DNA from: Streptomyces erythrochromogenes
GTDB taxonomy: Bacteria > Actinomycetota > Actinomycetes > Streptomycetales > Streptomycetaceae
NCBI RefSeq assembly: GCF_036170895.1
Contig: NZ_CP108036.1
Coordinates: 7,847,501-7,911,500, forward strand
Reading direction: 5' to 3'
Length of the DNA: 64,000 nucleotides
Below, in pieces: positions 17,201 to 23,650 of the stretch (the first letter of the stretch is position 1; each line of letters begins with the position of its first letter). The notes under the pieces are model-generated. The model was not told the DNA's origin, searched no databases, and worked only from the letters and a program-made list of their open reading frames with translations. The position numbers were made by a program, and so were the translations under genes.

Positions 17201-18164
17201 CACGGGCGACGACGGTCCGGTGACACTGGAAGGCGTACGGCTGGAGGGCGCCCTGCCGCTGCCCGCGCCCGGCTCCCCGCAGGAGCGGCGGACCGCGCTG
17301 CGCGTGGCGCTGGAGCCGGTGGGCGCGGAGGACGCGTACCGGTTCACGGTGGACGCGGTCGTGGACACCGCCGGTACGGACGTGCGCTGCGTCTCGGGCA
17401 CCGCGCGGTCCGGCGGCCGCCGGGACCCGGTGGACCTGGACGGCGCCCTGACGCGGTGCGGGGAGTACGTGCCAGCGCCCGAGTTCTACCGGCGGGGCGA
17501 AGGCCACGGGTACACCGTGGCACCGGAGCTGCGCGCCGTGCGGCAGCTGTGGCGGCGCGAGGGCGAGGCCGTGGCGCGCCTGCACACCGATGGGGGCGGC
17601 GCCGTCGCGGCGGAGGCGGGACTCCTGGCCATGTTGGCGTCGTGGCCCCGGTACGGCGCGGGGCGGGTGGGGGGCCCGTCCTTCCTGCCCGTCTCCTTCG
17701 ACCGGGTGCTCCTCGGACAGGACCCGGACGGGGAGTTCTGGAGCACCGCGCGCTTCCTGAGGCCTGCGGACCCCGGGCGGGGCGAGGAGCCCGCCCGCTG
17801 CGACGTGGTGCTGAGCAGCGGTGACGGACACGTGATCGCGGCGTTCGAGGGAATCGCCCTGGAGCCGCGCGAGGACGCCCCGACCGCGCCGCGAACCGCC
17901 GCAGCGCCGCCGTCCGTCCGTACGATGGCTTCGCCCGCCGGCGCGGGTGTGCGCGCCCGGGTCGCCGCCGTGCTGGGCACCGGCGCCGAACGTCTCGACG
18001 AGCGGCGGCCACTGACCGACCTCGGCCTGGACTCGCTCATGGCGATGCAACTGCGCCGCATCCTGATGACGGAGTTCGGGGGTGACTTCACACTGGGTCG
18101 GCTGCTCGGCGGGGAAACCGTGGCGGGAATCGAATCCGCCCTCGCCGCACACGTTGAACTCTGA
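14289..18164 (+). CDS. Iterative-type type I polyketide synthase (KS-AT-DH*-ACP)
   Basis: A single-module PKS of 1,291 residues. The KS has Cys175 in DTACSS, His311 in HGTGT and His350 in NIGHAEAAAG. The AT has Ser651 in GHSMGEAAAA. A region at about 925-1195 has the length and context of a dehydratase double hotdog but lacks the HxxxGxxxxP motif and the second catalytic Asp (AVAAEAGLLAML instead). The ACP serine is Ser1249 in LGLDSLMAM. No KR, ER, TE or docking domains are seen. Size and domain order match bacterial iterative aromatic PKSs of the orsellinate type (AviM, CalO5). The GTG start follows AGAAAGG; ATG 14307 is an alternative. Release probably needs a partner in trans. Regulation is likely by the TetR gene downstream. 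Confidence 0.9.
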   Translation: MDTVGAMAIVGTGCRFPGAADTAAFWHLLSTGGEAVTAVPRDRFDAESLYSGPAPAPGRLRSLRGGFLDDVHGFDAGFFGISPREARTMDPQQRLLLQVVWEALEDAHIPPSSLAGSRAGVFVGQATAEYGEVLGAVGSGDVRALAGSGLRAVTSGRVSHALDLRGPSITLDTACSSSLVAVHAARQSLLTGECDLAVAAGVNVILSPRDAIAYSQGEMLSPDGRCKFADAAADGFVRSEGVGVVVLKRLSDALAAGDPVHSLLLGSAVTSDGRGSGLLLQPAVSGQVEMLAAAWRSAGVLPEQLDYVEAHGTGTTVGDSVELRALAQALTGRDTARPLLTGSVKSNIGHAEAAAGIAGLIKAVLMVRHRTVPASLHVTNPHPLISDAGFPVDVVRESRPLEPFGERAVLGVSSFGISGTNAHVVVGEYAGTDAAGRTPGTRPGAAPNPTGAVVAAPPHPAAGPPAATPELLVLGARSSASLRALALRYAAHLEPGGAGRSHPLRELCRSAATGRDAHPFRLWAVGSSHDDVARTLRELAADEPSAHGGVHEAGFGAPRRVAFVFPGQGSQWRGMGTGLMISSAAFRTALEECDEAVQEELGWSVADLLRGGEEIPDAVEVVQPALWAVEVALAAHWRAMGVEPDICLGHSMGEAAAACVSGALSVRDAARVICRRSTLMRRLAGRGAMLATELAPAAARELVAHHEGDGVCVAVENSPRATVLAGDAAALAEIAAELDRSGVFNRPVKVNVASHSPVMDELREELPARLRELRPREPRIELFSTVRCEAVRGATLDGAYWRDNLREPVRFAESVDHVVKDGETVFVEIAPHPLLAQALTDCQEKAGVPVAVVSTLVRQQDEALSALCALGRAHALGASVDWQRVYGDRAAGGGNWAPLPAYAWHTEDFRVPTVPAVPTPAPSVVPGGYERRVRLSRLGTAAFGRGVEVAGEALVPPVLYLGLIAEAVRDLTGDDGPVTLEGVRLEGALPLPAPGSPQERRTALRVALEPVGAEDAYRFTVDAVVDTAGTDVRCVSGTARSGGRRDPVDLDGALTRCGEYVPAPEFYRRGEGHGYTVAPELRAVRQLWRREGEAVARLHTDGGGAVAAEAGLLAMLASWPRYGAGRVGGPSFLPVSFDRVLLGQDPDGEFWSTARFLRPADPGRGEEPARCDVVLSSGDGHVIAAFEGIALEPREDAPTAPRTAAAPPSVRTMASPAGAGVRARVAAVLGTGAERLDERRPLTDLGLDSLMAMQLRRILMTEFGGDFTLGRLLGGETVAGIESALAAHVEL

Positions 18165-18172
18165 TGCATCAA

Positions 18173-18197
18173 TGAACTATGGTTCACCTATGGGTGA
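18173..18197. promoter_or_regulatory. Two overlapping palindromes, likely TetR operator
   Basis: Directly after the PKS stop codon lie TGAAC-TATG-GTTCA (18173-18186) and TCACC-TATG-GGTGA (18184-18197). Both are perfect 5-bp inverted repeats with the same TATG spacer, overlapping by 3 bp. They are 92 bp upstream of the TetR-family gene. Tandem palindromes of this kind are typical TetR-family autoregulatory sites. Binding is inferred from position only. Confidence 0.55.
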
Positions 18198-18288
18198 GTG
18201 TGGCGTGCAGCCCACGCGTCCGGGGGCTCGCCACCCGTCAACGGGAATCATGTGACGAGCCCTTCAGGGACGCAGGAGGAGACACCCT

Positions 18289-18942
18289 ATGACCGTCGAG
18301 CACACCCGCGACGTGCCACCGGTCGGCAGGCGCGAACGCAGCAGGCGGCGCATGCACGACAACCTCTACACCGCCGCGGTGGAACTGTTCGCCGAGCAGG
18401 GGTACGACGGCACCACGATCGACCACATCACCGAACGGGCCGATGTGGCCCGGGGGACCTTCTTCAACCACTTCCAGAAGAAGGAAGACCTGGTCACCAC
18501 GTGGGCCGAGCACCGGCGCAGGAACCTCGAGGGCGCGATGGAGAAGGCCCTGGCGCTGGAGGACGACGTCACGGTGCAGCTGGAACGGTGCATGTCCACG
18601 CTCGCCGACTTCAACGAGGCGGAACAGGACCTGACCAGGGTGATGCTCACCGCGTGGGTCAAGTCGGGTCAGCCGCTGCTGGAGGAGCCGCACTACGCCG
18701 GGTCGGTGTTCACCCAGGTGATTGCGGCCGGGCAGTCCCGCGGGGAGGTGGCCGCCGACGTCGACCCGCTGCTCGCCGGCAACCTCCTCCGCGACGCCTA
18801 CCTGGGCCTCCTCTACCGCTGGACCCAGGACACGGAGTCCAGGGCCCCGCTCCACGTCGAGCTGCGCGCCCTGCTGAGGATCGCGCTCACGGGCATCCTG
18901 TCCTACGCCCAACGCGGCTGGACGCCCCGGAACGCGGCCTGA
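18289..18942 (+). CDS. TetR-family transcriptional regulator
   Basis: A 217-residue TetR-type regulator. The N-terminal DNA-binding domain spans about residues 20-70: LYTAAVELFAEQGYDGTTIDHITERADVARGTFFNHFQKKEDL, which is the canonical helix-turn-helix with GTFFNHF. The C-terminal ligand domain is typical in length and carries no recognisable signature. The start is ATG 18289 after a GGAGGAGACACCCT segment. It is read in the same direction as the PKS, 124 bp downstream, behind a pair of overlapping palindromes. It is the only regulator next to the PKS cluster and probably controls it and itself. Its ligand may be the cluster product or an intermediate. Confidence 0.9.
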   Translation: MTVEHTRDVPPVGRRERSRRRMHDNLYTAAVELFAEQGYDGTTIDHITERADVARGTFFNHFQKKEDLVTTWAEHRRRNLEGAMEKALALEDDVTVQLERCMSTLADFNEAEQDLTRVMLTAWVKSGQPLLEEPHYAGSVFTQVIAAGQSRGEVAADVDPLLAGNLLRDAYLGLLYRWTQDTESRAPLHVELRALLRIALTGILSYAQRGWTPRNAA

Positions 18943-19017
18943 CCCGCGCCTGCCGACCGCACGAGGACCGCTGCCGCTCCGGCCCCCGGAGCAGCAGCGC
19001 TCCACGTAAACCACGCC

Positions 19018-19164
19018 TCGGCACCGCGCTCCGCTCGGGTCGAGCACGCCTTCGCATGGATGAAGACCTGGAAGCTCCTGCGCGACTGCCGTCTCAAGGG
19101 CGATGGCGTGCACCACGCGATGCTCGGCATCGCCCATCCGCACACCGTCGGGCGCCGTGACTGA
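19018..19164 (+). pseudogene. IS5-like transposase C-terminal remnant
   Basis: In frame from about 19018 to the TGA at 19162-19164 the DNA encodes RVEHAFAWMKTWKLLRDC, then KGDGVHHAMLGIAH. This is the C-terminal segment of IS5/DDE transposases, with the catalytic Glu in RVEHAF. Everything upstream of this segment is missing and no terminal inverted repeats are visible. It is therefore an insertion-sequence relic. It marks the left border of the rearranged lower-GC accessory zone. Confidence 0.7.
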
Positions 19165-19363
19165 CCGCACCCGGCCCGAAGTTGCCCGCCCTCGACCACG
19201 CCGGATCCCGACTGGTGGGAGGCTGACGGTCTGTCGGTGCCGACGTGGTGAAGTCGCGGCTTGCCGCCCATGCGCTCTGTCTAATCTGGGAATCTGTCAC
19301 TAGGTTCGCTCCCGGACGATCACAGGGTGCCGCCGCTCAGGCGGCTCGTCGGAGGGAGTTCGA

Positions 19364-19825
19364 ATGCGTCGGGTATTCGGGTCACGGGTCTCGCGTCGTG
19401 TGGCCGCGCTGACGGTGGCGGCTGCGTGGCTAGGCGCGGCTCAGACCGTGCCGGCATCAGCAACTGCGGAGGCGTACCAGACCGCGATCACGCACAGTCA
19501 GTCCGGGAAGTGCCTGGACGGCAGCCTCTCCCAGGGTGTTCGCCTGGTCACTTGCGACAGTGGGGCCTACCAACAGTGGATCGTGAGTGTTTCGTCGGCC
19601 GCCACGATCAAGCATGTCCAGTCTGGGAAGTGCCTGGATGGAAGTGCCTCCCAAGGCATCCGCCTCGTCACCTGTGACGGTGGGGCGTACCAGCAGTGGA
19701 CCACGAACCTCTCCGGGTACGTGGTCAAGCATGTCCAGTCCGGGAGGTGCCTGGACGGCAGCGTCTCCCAGGGCGTCCGCCTCATCACCTGCAGCGGCGC
19801 GAACTACCAGGCCTGGTACCTCTAA
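19364..19825 (+). CDS. Small secreted ricin-type beta-trefoil lectin
   Basis: A 153-residue exported protein. A signal peptide covers about residues 1-34 (RRVAALTVAAAWLGAAQ, cleavage after ASA). The mature part is exactly three repeats of about 39 residues, each with SGKCLDG or SGRCLDG, SQGxRLxTC and a QQW or QAW ending. These are the QxW repeats of a RICIN beta-trefoil. The repeats are nearly identical at DNA level (about 117-bp units), which suggests recent triplication or gene conversion. A GGAGGGAG ribosome-binding site precedes ATG 19364. No catalytic domain is attached, so it is probably a free carbohydrate-binding protein. It sits between two transposase remnants. Confidence 0.82.
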   Translation: MRRVFGSRVSRRVAALTVAAAWLGAAQTVPASATAEAYQTAITHSQSGKCLDGSLSQGVRLVTCDSGAYQQWIVSVSSAATIKHVQSGKCLDGSASQGIRLVTCDGGAYQQWTTNLSGYVVKHVQSGRCLDGSVSQGVRLITCSGANYQAWYL

Positions 19826-19834
19826 ACGAGTTCG

Positions 19835-20050
19835 GTGCGGTTTCGGCGGGCGATGATGCTCCTGGCCTCGGCTGGCGGCGGCACCGTCCGCGGCATGGCC
19901 CGCCCGGTCCAGGAGGACGAGGACACCGTCCGCGACGTGATCCACGAGGTGGACGAGATCGGGCTCGCATGCCTGAACCCTCGCTGGGCGGGAGGCCGTC
20001 CCCGCCGGCTCAATCGTGACGGCCGTTTCCTTCGGATCATCTCGCTCTAG
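19835..20050 (+). pseudogene. IS630-like transposase N-terminal remnant
   Basis: The frame reads FRRAMMLLASAGGGTV, then VQEDEDTVRDVIHEVDEIGLACL and NPRWAGGRPRR. This is the N-terminal helix-turn-helix region of IS630-family transposases of actinobacteria. After about 60 residues the similarity ends in a stop, and the catalytic domain is not recognisable downstream. It starts only 9 bp after the lectin gene and is a relic, not a functional element. Confidence 0.72.
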
Positions 20051-20459
20051 CGGTCCGCCAGTTGACGAAGGACACCTTCTCGCTCAGCTCTGTGCTGGTC
20101 TCCCTCTGCCGAAACGCCGTGTCGCTCAGGAGACCGTGCAAGAACGCCGCCGTGCCGAGAGGGTGCAACTGGCATCTCGGGGTCGGTGTGCCGTCCGCAG
20201 ATCAGGACCGGCCATCGATCCGGGTCGACTCGGGGTCCACGTCGAGCCCGGGCCGGCCCAGTACGGGTATCCCTCGGCCCGCAGCAGGATGCTGATCCCA
20301 CTGCTGATCAGCCCCCGCCCCGTACCACTTGGGCCCTTACCTGTACGTGGGGTCCGAGTTGTGTGCGGGCGGGGCACCGCTAATGCAGACCAAGATGCGC
20401 GCAACTGGCGCTGGACCTAGCATGAAGGAGAGTGACTGTCTAGTCAGGAAGGCAGCATC
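20051..20459. other. Decayed IS region and leader of the peptide locus
   Basis: No intact gene is seen. The first part probably holds degraded transposase sequence. From about 20350 GC content drops towards the peptide locus. Just before the first ORF, TGACT-gtct-AGTCA at 20433-20446 is a small perfect inverted repeat, followed at once by the ribosome-binding site AGGAAGG. The inverted repeat could be an operator for the locus. Confidence 0.35.
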
Positions 20460-20636
20460 ATGACGGACGCACAAGAGAATTCGGGAAGATACCTGCTCAT
20501 TTTGCCGGTAGAACAGGACGAAGCTCTGAAGGCGGCGCTTGGGAGTGAATACGACAAGCTCCTGAGAAAGGGCACGGCATGCGCGAGCACAAACGTTGCA
20601 GGGGGCGACGTTCACTGTGGCGACGCTGAGCAGTGA
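20460..20636 (+). CDS. Candidate RiPP precursor peptide (58 residues)
   Basis: A 58-residue ORF with ATG 20460 behind AGGAAGG at 8-nt spacing. The N-terminal part is charged and helix-prone (YLLILPVEQDEALKAALG at residues 11-28). The C-terminal 21 residues after LLRK are rich in small and nucleophilic residues: Thr39, Cys41, Ser43, Thr44, Asp50, Cys53, Asp55 and Glu57. This is leader-plus-core organisation. Its TGA shares bases with the GTG start of the next ORF (GTGA). The third gene of the run is an MvdD/TgmB-like ATP-grasp ligase, which forms ester or amide crosslinks on precursor peptides. No homologue is known to me. It could instead be a small accessory protein. Confidence 0.62.
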   Translation: MTDAQENSGRYLLILPVEQDEALKAALGSEYDKLLRKGTACASTNVAGGDVHCGDAEQ

Positions 20637-20836
20637 AGGTGCCGCTCTCACCGAAGTCAACCCCTCATGACGACCGGCCACTTCCGTTCGTCATGAGGGT
20701 TGCGGCAGAATGGCAGAATTTTGAGGAGGGCGATTCCGTCCTCCTCTTCCAGGGTCGCGCCCCCTTGACCGGAGACCTCTCTGTTACGGCGGACGGGTCT
20801 GACGTGCAGTTTTCTGACATTGGGTTGGAAGTTTGA
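20633..20836 (+). CDS. Candidate graspetide precursor or accessory peptide (67 residues)
   Basis: A 67-residue ORF starting at GTG 20633, overlapping the upstream stop by 4 bp. Its own stop overlaps the only usable start of the ligase (TTGA at 20833-20836). These overlaps argue that it is translated. Residues 16-25 contain LPFVMRVAAEW, which resembles the PFFxRFL recognition helix in leaders of microviridin-type precursors. The region after it carries Thr, Ser, Asp and Glu in the pattern needed for side-chain crosslinks (TGDLSVTADGSD, then FSDIGLEV). I consider it the more graspetide-like of the two small ORFs. A 12-bp stem-loop lies within its 5' part. Assignment as precursor is inference. 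Confidence 0.6.
   Translation: MKVPLSPKSTPHDDRPLPFVMRVAAEWQNFEEGDSVLLFQGRAPLTGDLSVTADGSDVQFSDIGLEV
20662..20699. repeat. 12-bp-stem inverted repeat inside the second small ORF
   Basis: CCCTCATGACGA (20662-20673) and TCGTCATGAGGG (20688-20699) are perfect inverse complements around a 14-nt loop. The hairpin is placed between the first small ORF and the ligase gene. That position is where RiPP operons often have a partial terminator or RNA-processing site, giving more precursor than enzyme. There is no T-tract after it, so simple intrinsic termination is not certain. Confidence 0.6.
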
Positions 20837-21804
20837 TTCTCATCATTTCCGAACCCGATTGTGATGGCCACATCGCGCCAGTCACGGCCGAGTTGTCACG
20901 CCGGGGCGAAGATTTCAGGATCTATGATCCGGCGATGTATCCCGCGTCGTCGACGATTACGATCGAGAGTGCAGCCGCAGGCACGAAAACGTCTCTTAGC
21001 TGGGACGGGAACGTTCTGGATCTGTCTTGCGTCAAGAGCGTATGGTACCGACGGCCAGGGAAGCTTGCGTTGTCGGACCAGTTGACAGCGGAAGAGGGAA
21101 AGTGGATTCGATCGGAGTGCAACCATCTACTTCGTGCGGCGTGGGCGGGCATGCGCTCGCGCTGGGTCAGCCGCCCCGAGGCGATCAGATCCGCGAGCGT
21201 CAAAGTCTCGCAACTCAAGGTGGCCGCTGATATCGGCTTCACCATTCCTCGCTACACGGTGACGAATGACGTCGACTCCGCTACGGAATTCATCTCCTCG
21301 TGCCGCGAAGGGGTCGTCGTCAAGGTTCTGACAGACCCGTTCATCGCCTACTCTGATCGATGGTGCAGGCTCTACACTCACTTGCTCTCAGCCGACGACC
21401 TCGACAAGGTGGAGTCCATTCGCTTCGGGCCAACGTTCCTGCAGGAGTTCATACAGAAGACGATGGACGTGCGCGTCACCGTGTTTGGTGAGGAAGTTTT
21501 TGCCGTTGGGATCAAGTCAGCCGAGTCCGAAGAAGCGCGTGTAGATTTCCGTCGCGCCGAGGTCTACGACCTCCCACACTCCATCGTGACTTTGCCTGAG
21601 CATCTGAACTCGTTCTGCACGGAGCTGGTCAGGCGCCTGGGACTTCGTTTTGGGGCGATTGATTTCGTCCTTACACCGGACGGCCAGTACTTCTTCCTGG
21701 AGATTAACCCAAACGGTCAGTGGTACTGGCTGGAGTTGGTTACGGGAGTTCCCTTGACAAGGTCTCTGTGTAGCCAGCTTGCTTGTGGGTCAGATGTGAA
21801 CTGA
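20833..21804 (+). CDS. MvdD/TgmB-like ATP-grasp peptide ligase
   Basis: A 323-residue ATP-grasp enzyme of the group that matures microviridins and related graspetides by forming ester or amide links between side chains. The N-terminal domain begins ILIISEPDCDGHIAPV and has the characteristic VWYRRP near residue 71. The linker SVKVSQLKVAADIGFTIPRYTVTND (about 122-146) is typical of MvdC/MvdD. The ATP-binding region includes GVVVKVL, FLQEFIQKTMDVRVTVFG, and the Mg-binding end GAIDFVLTPDGQYFFLEINPNGQW. The TTG start overlaps the preceding stop (TTGA); an in-frame stop lies 18 bp upstream, so no longer start is possible. No transporter or protease gene is adjacent. GC content is below that of neighbours, suggesting transfer. 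Confidence 0.85.
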   Translation: MILIISEPDCDGHIAPVTAELSRRGEDFRIYDPAMYPASSTITIESAAAGTKTSLSWDGNVLDLSCVKSVWYRRPGKLALSDQLTAEEGKWIRSECNHLLRAAWAGMRSRWVSRPEAIRSASVKVSQLKVAADIGFTIPRYTVTNDVDSATEFISSCREGVVVKVLTDPFIAYSDRWCRLYTHLLSADDLDKVESIRFGPTFLQEFIQKTMDVRVTVFGEEVFAVGIKSAESEEARVDFRRAEVYDLPHSIVTLPEHLNSFCTELVRRLGLRFGAIDFVLTPDGQYFFLEINPNGQWYWLELVTGVPLTRSLCSQLACGSDVN

Positions 21805-21830
21805 GGGGTGTCGATTAGCGGCGGGTGCGA

Positions 21831-22055
21831 TCATTCCTCTGATGTGGAAGTATCAACGTCGCCCAAATGGAGTTCGAGGCTGCCGCTCAAACGGCAGATC
21901 GATACCCGTGTCCCCTGTACTGACGGGCGTTGACCTCCCGCCAGCGAGTTCAAATGTTCCCCCACGTGGGGCGGTATCGGAATGACGTGAGTTCCGACAG
22001 GAATTGGCGTGCATGAGTGCTTTCCTGTTGCAGGATCTCTCGACTCATCAGTCAT
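21831..22055 (-). CDS. Hypothetical 74-residue protein convergent with the ligase
   Basis: A 74-residue ORF read towards the ATP-grasp gene and ending 27 bp from its stop. ATG 22055 is preceded by AGGAA at 7-nt spacing. The sequence has no recognisable domain. It contains THVIPIPPHVGEHLNSLAGG in the middle, two Cys (about 15 and 54) and an acidic/hydroxyl C-terminus, LHLGDVDTSTSEE. Composition is similar to the neighbouring peptide locus rather than to the chromosome. It may be a further small protein of the island or a non-coding frame. I include it for its start signal and position. Confidence 0.4.
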   Translation of the reverse strand: MTDESRDPATGKHSCTPIPVGTHVIPIPPHVGEHLNSLAGGQRPSVQGTRVSICRLSGSLELHLGDVDTSTSEE

Positions 22056-22369
22056 GATGCGTTCCTATACTCAACTAAGGCGACGGATCAGGCAGCCCGT
22101 TGAACAACCATCCGTGGCGAGTCGGGCCTTGGCCTTTTGGCCCGATCGCGGCTCAGCTTCGAGGTGTTGTACGGGTGAAGCGCGACGCTGAACGCGCGAG
22201 ACTCAGGTAAAATCATACCAATCATCCTGATGGCAAGCCCTTCGGTGAGCCATGGTCGAGTAGGAATGGGCAGTTGCAGCAACTGCAGCAACAAGGGACC
22301 CACTGGAGCGCATTTGATGTGATCCGCCGTGCCTGCCGACGCGTTCCTCCACGTCCCGGGACATTGCCC

Positions 22370-22690
22370 GGCCGCGCTTCCCGGCTGCCCGTGGCCACCG
22401 GATCGCAGGACACCGTGTTCGCAATCTTCGCGGCCCACGAACGGCGCCGGGCGGCCGACCGGGAGGCGCTGTTCGCGGAGATCACCCGCACCCTGCGTCC
22501 CGGCGGCACGCTCATCCTGGTGGAGCACCTGCGCGACCGGGCCGACACTGCCACCTTCGGGCCCCGGGGCCTGGCACTTCATGCCCCGCCGCGAGTGGCC
22601 CGCCTCGCCGACGGGGCGGGCCTGCACACCGTCACCGAAACGCGGATCGCGACCATCGTCACGGTCTTCGCCTTCCGTCGAGAACTCCGG
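22370..22690 (+). pseudogene. Truncated and frameshifted SAM-methyltransferase
   Basis: The frame encodes the C-terminal half of a class I methyltransferase: DTVFAIFAAHE, REALFAEITRTLRPGGTLILVEHLRDRAD and later ETRIATIVTVFAFR. Around 22560 the family-like GPGAWHFMPRREW appears in the neighbouring frame, and the first frame resumes at RLADGAG near 22605. Two compensating one-base shifts are thus present. The SAM-binding glycine motif upstream is missing. This is a decayed gene and not a plausible tailoring enzyme for the nearby peptide locus. Confidence 0.62.
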
Positions 22691-23180
22691 GACCACCAAC
22701 GGCGCTTGTATTCAGCAGTGGGGACGCAGCGGACAGGCCGGATCCACGTGGTAACCCGCCGCCCAGGCCGACGCCTGGCAGCGGGCGCAGCTGTGCGGCC
22801 GTGACCCACGTGCTCGGTGCACCCGGGGACCGGGCTCCCGGACCCCTTCCGCCGTAAAGCGTCGCTTCAACTGCCGTACTGGCGCTCTCCACCTTCATAC
22901 CCAGGCGCGGTGGAGGCGGACGGCCCCGCACGGGTGGGGAGGGACTGTTGCCCGGAGTGCGAGTTTGGGACGCCCGTCGCACAGCCGACGCCCGGCCTGC
23001 GCCCCTGCCTGCCCGTGCGCCGCAGCCGGTGGCGAATCTGGCTCACCGGCTACGGGCTCGCCGCGTGAATGCTCGACTGGGCCGTACCCCTACCGTGCTC
23101 GCGTCGGTCTGGACCAGGGGCAGCCGTGGGCGTCTGGCAACAGGGACGATCGCGGTTCGTTCGTTCGGGATCTTGGGCGG
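22691..23180. other. No gene seen
   Basis: About 490 bp without a supportable gene, RNA or repeat. Reading frames here have irregular composition and no start signals, consistent with decayed DNA of the accessory zone. Confidence 0.35.
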
Positions 23181-23441
23181 CTACGGCTTGAAGGGCACCA
23201 TGCAGGGCTCAGGCACGTATCCGGTTATGCCCTCGTAGGTGACCTTGTTCCACTGGTTGTAGTCGATGTACCCCCTGCTGTCGCACACGTTGTGCGCACC
23301 GCCGAAGTAGCGCACGTAGGAGCCGGAGCCGTCGACGACGCCAGCAGCCGACGCGCCCTTGGGCATTAGGCCGAGGGCTGTGCTGTTGGTTGTCGCCTTG
23401 GCTCGAATGCGTACGGATTCCTCGGCCCACAGGGTTAGCAA
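23181..23441 (-). pseudogene. 5'-truncated secreted SH3-like domain protein
   Basis: An 86-residue frame beginning with a TTG codon at 23441. It matches a bacterial SH3 (SH3b) domain: VRIRAKATTNSTALGLMPKG, a middle segment GSYVRYFGGAHNVCDS with one Cys, and WNKVTYEGITGYVPEPCM with a second Cys that could form a disulphide. Such domains are normally exported in Streptomyces, but there is no signal peptide here and the frame upstream is unrelated. The most likely reading is a gene that lost its 5' end. A short cytoplasmic protein remains possible. Confidence 0.5.
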
Positions 23442-23650
23442 ATCGACGTCCCGTGCTCGCTAGGTCCGACCTGCGTCCCGCCAGCCCCGGAAGCCGAGCG
23501 CGTACACAGGTGAGGCCCGGCACCCAGAGCGCTCTGGGGGAAGCGGTACCACCGGGAGGCCCCAACGCCCCGGCACCGCCCACCGGCGGATGCGCGGGTC
23601 CTCACTGGCGCCCAGCACAGAGTGCCCGATCACTCTGTCCGGACTCACAC

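Noticed and set aside
15411..18152. Leftward open frame of 913 codons opposite the PKS
   Set aside because: Antisense shadow of the AT, DH-like and ACP regions; no motif and His/Arg/Gly-rich composition.
22270..22286. Palindrome GCAGTTG-CAG-CAACTGC as an operator
   Set aside because: It stands within CAG-rich simple sequence before a decayed gene, with no functional gene beside it.
22370..22690. Methyltransferase as a TgmC-like partner of the ATP-grasp ligase
   Set aside because: The gene lacks its SAM-binding half and carries frame changes; its motifs resemble ordinary class I methyltransferases rather than the isoaspartyl-type enzymes linked to TgmB systems.
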